Source: an uncultured Methanobrevibacter sp. (GTDB taxonomy: Archaea > Methanobacteriota > Methanobacteria > Methanobacteriales > Methanobacteriaceae). Taken from it: 7,657 nt of DNA. Position numbers and translations under genes: made by a program. The notes under the pieces were generated by a model. That model ran no database searches and was not told the origin of the DNA. It saw only the letters and a list, made by a program, of their open reading frames with translations. The stretch spans positions 1 through 7,657 of the forward strand of contig CAJGDA010000074.1 of the NCBI GenBank assembly GCA_904501935.1. Direction: 5' to 3'. This document shows positions 5,482 through 7,657 of this stretch, one piece after another. The first letter of the stretch is position 1, and each line of letters starts with the position of its first letter.

Positions 5482-7657
5482 CTGAACAATAGATTCATAT
5501 TATTTTTAATTTTGATTTTCATGCTGTCCGTTTCAGCGGTAAATGCGTATGATAATGCTACAAATTACATTGGTGTTTCTGATGACCAAACAAGTCTAGT
5601 AATCTCAGAAAATAATGGCATTGGAAGCTTTGCTGATTTGAATGGTGAAATTAGTAAAATTGCAGCTGGCGGAAATTTAACATTAAAAACAGATTATGCA
5701 TTCAATTCCAACGATTCCGATTACAGGGATGGAATAAGAATTGCTGAAGACAATATCATAATCGATGGAGACGGACACACAATTAATGGCGCAGGAATGG
5801 CCAGAATATTCAACATTGCTTCAAATAATGTTACATTGAAAAATATTATTTTTGTAAATGGATATTCAAGCGAAAACGGTGGAGCAATATTCACTATTAA
5901 TAATTTAAACATATTAAATTCCACATTTATAAATAACAGCGCATATAATGGAGGAGCGATATGCTTCAAGGATGCTACTGCCAACATCACAATTAATGGT
6001 TATTTTGAGGGTAACACTGCTGAAAGAGGAGGCGGTGCAATATATGTTCAAGGAGAATCCAGAAACAGCATATTTGCCTCAGAGTTTTACAATAATACTG
6101 CAAAAGCGGCTAGTGGCGGAGCGATATTTTTCTATAAGTTAGCTGAAGGAAATATATTTGAAAGTACTTTCAGACACAATTATGCACTGTATGGTGGAGG
6201 AATCTTCTTTTACAACAAAGCGAATAACAATAGGTTCAGAAGTGACTTCAGATTTAATATAGCTAAATCCTGTGGCGGGGCGATGTTTTTCTACAACACT
6301 TCAAATAACAATAACTTCAGCGGTTATTTCATTAATAACTCCGCTTTAGGAAAAGTTGATCCAGAAAATGGAAATGGTGGAGCAATAACATTCAAGAACA
6401 CATCAACCAATAGCATATTCAATTGCGATTTTGTTAACAATACTGCTGCTTTAAATGGTGGAGGGGTAAACTATAGGCAAACTCCATACAACATTACATT
6501 CAACAGCAATTTCATTAACAATAAAGCGGAAAACGGTGGAGGAGTTAACTTCTTTGAGACTTTTGAAAATGTAGTGTTCAATGGACAGTTCAGATGCAAT
6601 AATGCTTCTTATGGTGGGGCGATAGCCACTACAAACGGTATCATTGAAAACACTTCTTTCATTGAAAATCGCGCTGAAACTGGTGGTGCAATCTATTTTG
6701 ATGATAATGGGACTATAATCAACTGTTACTTTGACAGCAATGAAATTAGTGATAATTATGGAGATGGAGGTGCAGTCTATTTCAACAATGAAGGATTAAT
6801 AGCAAACTGCAACTTCACAAGCAACAAGGCCGTCTATTATGCTGGTGCTGTTTACTTCTTTAATGATGGTAAAATTGAAAATTCAAACTTTAAAGATAAT
6901 GAAGCTCAAAATGGAGGATCAATTTACTTCCATAGAACTGGGGAAGTAAACAATTGTAACTTCACAAGCAACAGTGCTAGAACCGGAGGAGCGATTGAAT
7001 TTTGGAGGAGTGGAACAGTTAAAAATTCTAACTTCAACGATAATTTTGCAAGATTCAGTGGAGGAGCGATTTATTGTGATGCGGATGTGGAAATATGTGA
7101 TAGTGTTTTCAACAGCAATTCTGCAATGGAGTATGCTGGCGGTGCGGTTTGCGTTTACTATGAGGCTGAGATAACCCGTTGTGAATTTACAAATAACTCT
7201 GGCCATCATGGTGGTGCCATTAATTTAGGTGGTGAGGGAGCAAAAGTATCTGAATCAAACTTCTTTGATAACTCCGCTATAAATAAGGGCGGGGCAATTT
7301 ATTTAGGAGGTTCCAACGCAAACTTCAACAGCGTAAATTTCAGTGGAAATAATGCAACTCAAGGTTCAGCTATCTATAAAAGTCAAAATGCGATGGATTT
7401 CACAATTGCTAATGTCATTTTCGGCAGGAATAGGGCAGATTCTAATAAAATTATCATAGAAGTTGAAGGCAATGAAAGTTATGCACCAAATAATAATGTT
7501 ACTGTCCATGTTTATTTATTGGGTAATGACAACATCGCTAATGCCATCTGGAATGATGGTGGAATAGATTCTATTAAATTGGCAAATGTATCATGTGAAT
7601 TTTCTCAAGACGGTAGGGAGCGTGAATTAGTAAGATTCAATGATAACGCTTTAAAAA
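5482..7657 (+). CDS. Adhesin-like secreted protein with right-handed beta-helix repeats (3' end outside the window)
   Basis: The frame is open from 5482 to the window edge, about 725 residues. Residues 2-22 form a signal peptide (NNRFILFLILIF then LSVSAVNA, likely cut after A22). Residues 23-130 are a lead-in with the pattern DGDGHTINGAG seen at the start of Pbeta-helix/NosD-like domains. Residues 133-650 hold 20 coils, each opening with GG[A/G/S][I/V/M] followed by a short strand, a turn and an N.F..N step. From about 650 the pattern stops and a segment with IIIEVEGNE and NVTVHVYL (658-684) begins, probably an Ig-like domain as in other methanogen adhesin-like proteins. Such proteins are thought to be displayed on the cell surface for attachment to other microbes, host or plant material; the ligand is unknown. 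The start is unusual: no ATG, GTG or TTG fits, and CTG 5482 is chosen from the ribosome-binding site and signal peptide. Cell anchoring cannot be judged because the C-terminus is missing. Confidence 0.88.
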   Translation, partial: MNNRFILFLILIFMLSVSAVNAYDNATNYIGVSDDQTSLVISENNGIGSFADLNGEISKIAAGGNLTLKTDYAFNSNDSDYRDGIRIAEDNIIIDGDGHTINGAGMARIFNIASNNVTLKNIIFVNGYSSENGGAIFTINNLNILNSTFINNSAYNGGAICFKDATANITINGYFEGNTAERGGGAIYVQGESRNSIFASEFYNNTAKAASGGAIFFYKLAEGNIFESTFRHNYALYGGGIFFYNKANNNRFRSDFRFNIAKSCGGAMFFYNTSNNNNFSGYFINNSALGKVDPENGNGGAITFKNTSTNSIFNCDFVNNTAALNGGGVNYRQTPYNITFNSNFINNKAENGGGVNFFETFENVVFNGQFRCNNASYGGAIATTNGIIENTSFIENRAETGGAIYFDDNGTIINCYFDSNEISDNYGDGGAVYFNNEGLIANCNFTSNKAVYYAGAVYFFNDGKIENSNFKDNEAQNGGSIYFHRTGEVNNCNFTSNSARTGGAIEFWRSGTVKNSNFNDNFARFSGGAIYCDADVEICDSVFNSNSAMEYAGGAVCVYYEAEITRCEFTNNSGHHGGAINLGGEGAKVSESNFFDNSAINKGGAIYLGGSNANFNSVNFSGNNATQGSAIYKSQNAMDFTIANVIFGRNRADSNKIIIEVEGNESYAPNNNVTVHVYLLGNDNIANAIWNDGGIDSIKLANVSCEFSQDGRERELVRFNDNALK
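5878..7431 (+). repeat. Array of 20 beta-helix coil repeats, about 26 codons each
   Basis: The GG[A/G/S][I/V/M] marks begin at residues 133, 157, 184, 212, 238, 265, 299, 326, 352, 378, 401, 429, 454, 478, 502, 527, 553, 577, 603 and 628. Spacings are 23-28 residues apart from one of 34, with a mean of 26. In two marks the first or second G is replaced (AGAV at 454, GSAI at 628). The repeats are mostly diverged at DNA level, but short identical blocks remain, such as GGAGGAGCGAT at 5950, 6985 and 7060, and AACTTCACAAGCAACA at 6811 and 6958. Confidence 0.85.

Noticed and set aside
5465..5484. ATG 5465 as adhesin start
   Set aside because: As sequenced it meets a TGA after six codons and has no ribosome-binding site upstream. 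It only works if a base is inserted in the G-run, so it is kept as an alternative in the findings, not as the call.
5721..7209. Reverse- and forward-strand open frames of 64-96 codons inside the adhesin-like gene
   Set aside because: They overlap the continuous, repeat-bearing adhesin frame and have no independent motifs or ribosome-binding sites.
5878..7431. CRISPR-like or satellite repeat array
   Set aside because: The periodicity is at protein level in an uninterrupted frame, the DNA units are diverged, and there are no identical repeats alternating with unique spacers.

Overview
The window looks like chromosomal DNA from an AT-rich methanogenic archaeon of the Methanobacteriales, most like Methanobrevibacter or Methanosphaera. 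Four things point there: an archaeal-type PurL, GGTG/GAGGTGAT ribosome-binding sites, TATA-box promoters with oligo-T terminators, and a large secreted right-handed beta-helix 'adhesin-like protein' of the kind abundant in these gut methanogens. The genus is an inference; no rRNA gene is present to confirm it. All recognisable genes are on the + strand.

Left part (1-4618): a tight run of housekeeping genes that looks like one transcription unit. It begins with the C-terminal end of an unidentified protein (stop at 82-84). After 10 bases comes purL, the large subunit of FGAM synthase (purine synthesis). After 20 bases comes a moeA-type gene (molybdenum/tungsten cofactor synthesis), and after 16 bases a membrane site-2 protease of family M50 with a PDZ domain. 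The gaps are too short for independent promoters, and an 8-T run 20 bases past the protease stop is a likely terminator. The three products have no obvious shared pathway.

Middle part (4619-5481): a 270-base AT-rich spacer carries a strong TATA box and, near the expected transcription start, a perfect 9-bp inverted repeat. These precede a small secreted protein of unknown function (160 aa) with a near-perfect Shine-Dalgarno sequence. A T-rich terminator region and a 110-base spacer follow.

Right part (5482-7657): the first ~725 residues of a very large secreted adhesin-like protein that runs off the window. It has a signal peptide, a lead-in domain, 20 consecutive beta-helix coils marked by GG[A/G/S][I/V/M], and the start of a different, probably Ig-like, domain. 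No ATG, GTG or TTG fits its start; the ribosome-binding site points to a CTG codon at 5482. It is not marked by a conventional start and stop inside the window, so simple gene calling would miss it.

I see no RNA gene, CRISPR array, insertion sequence or integrase, and no convincing new multi-gene system. The points most worth checking are the CTG start, the coil-by-coil organisation and cysteine placement in the beta-helix, the palindrome upstream of the small secreted protein, and the altered PGNP-type motif in the MoeA protein.
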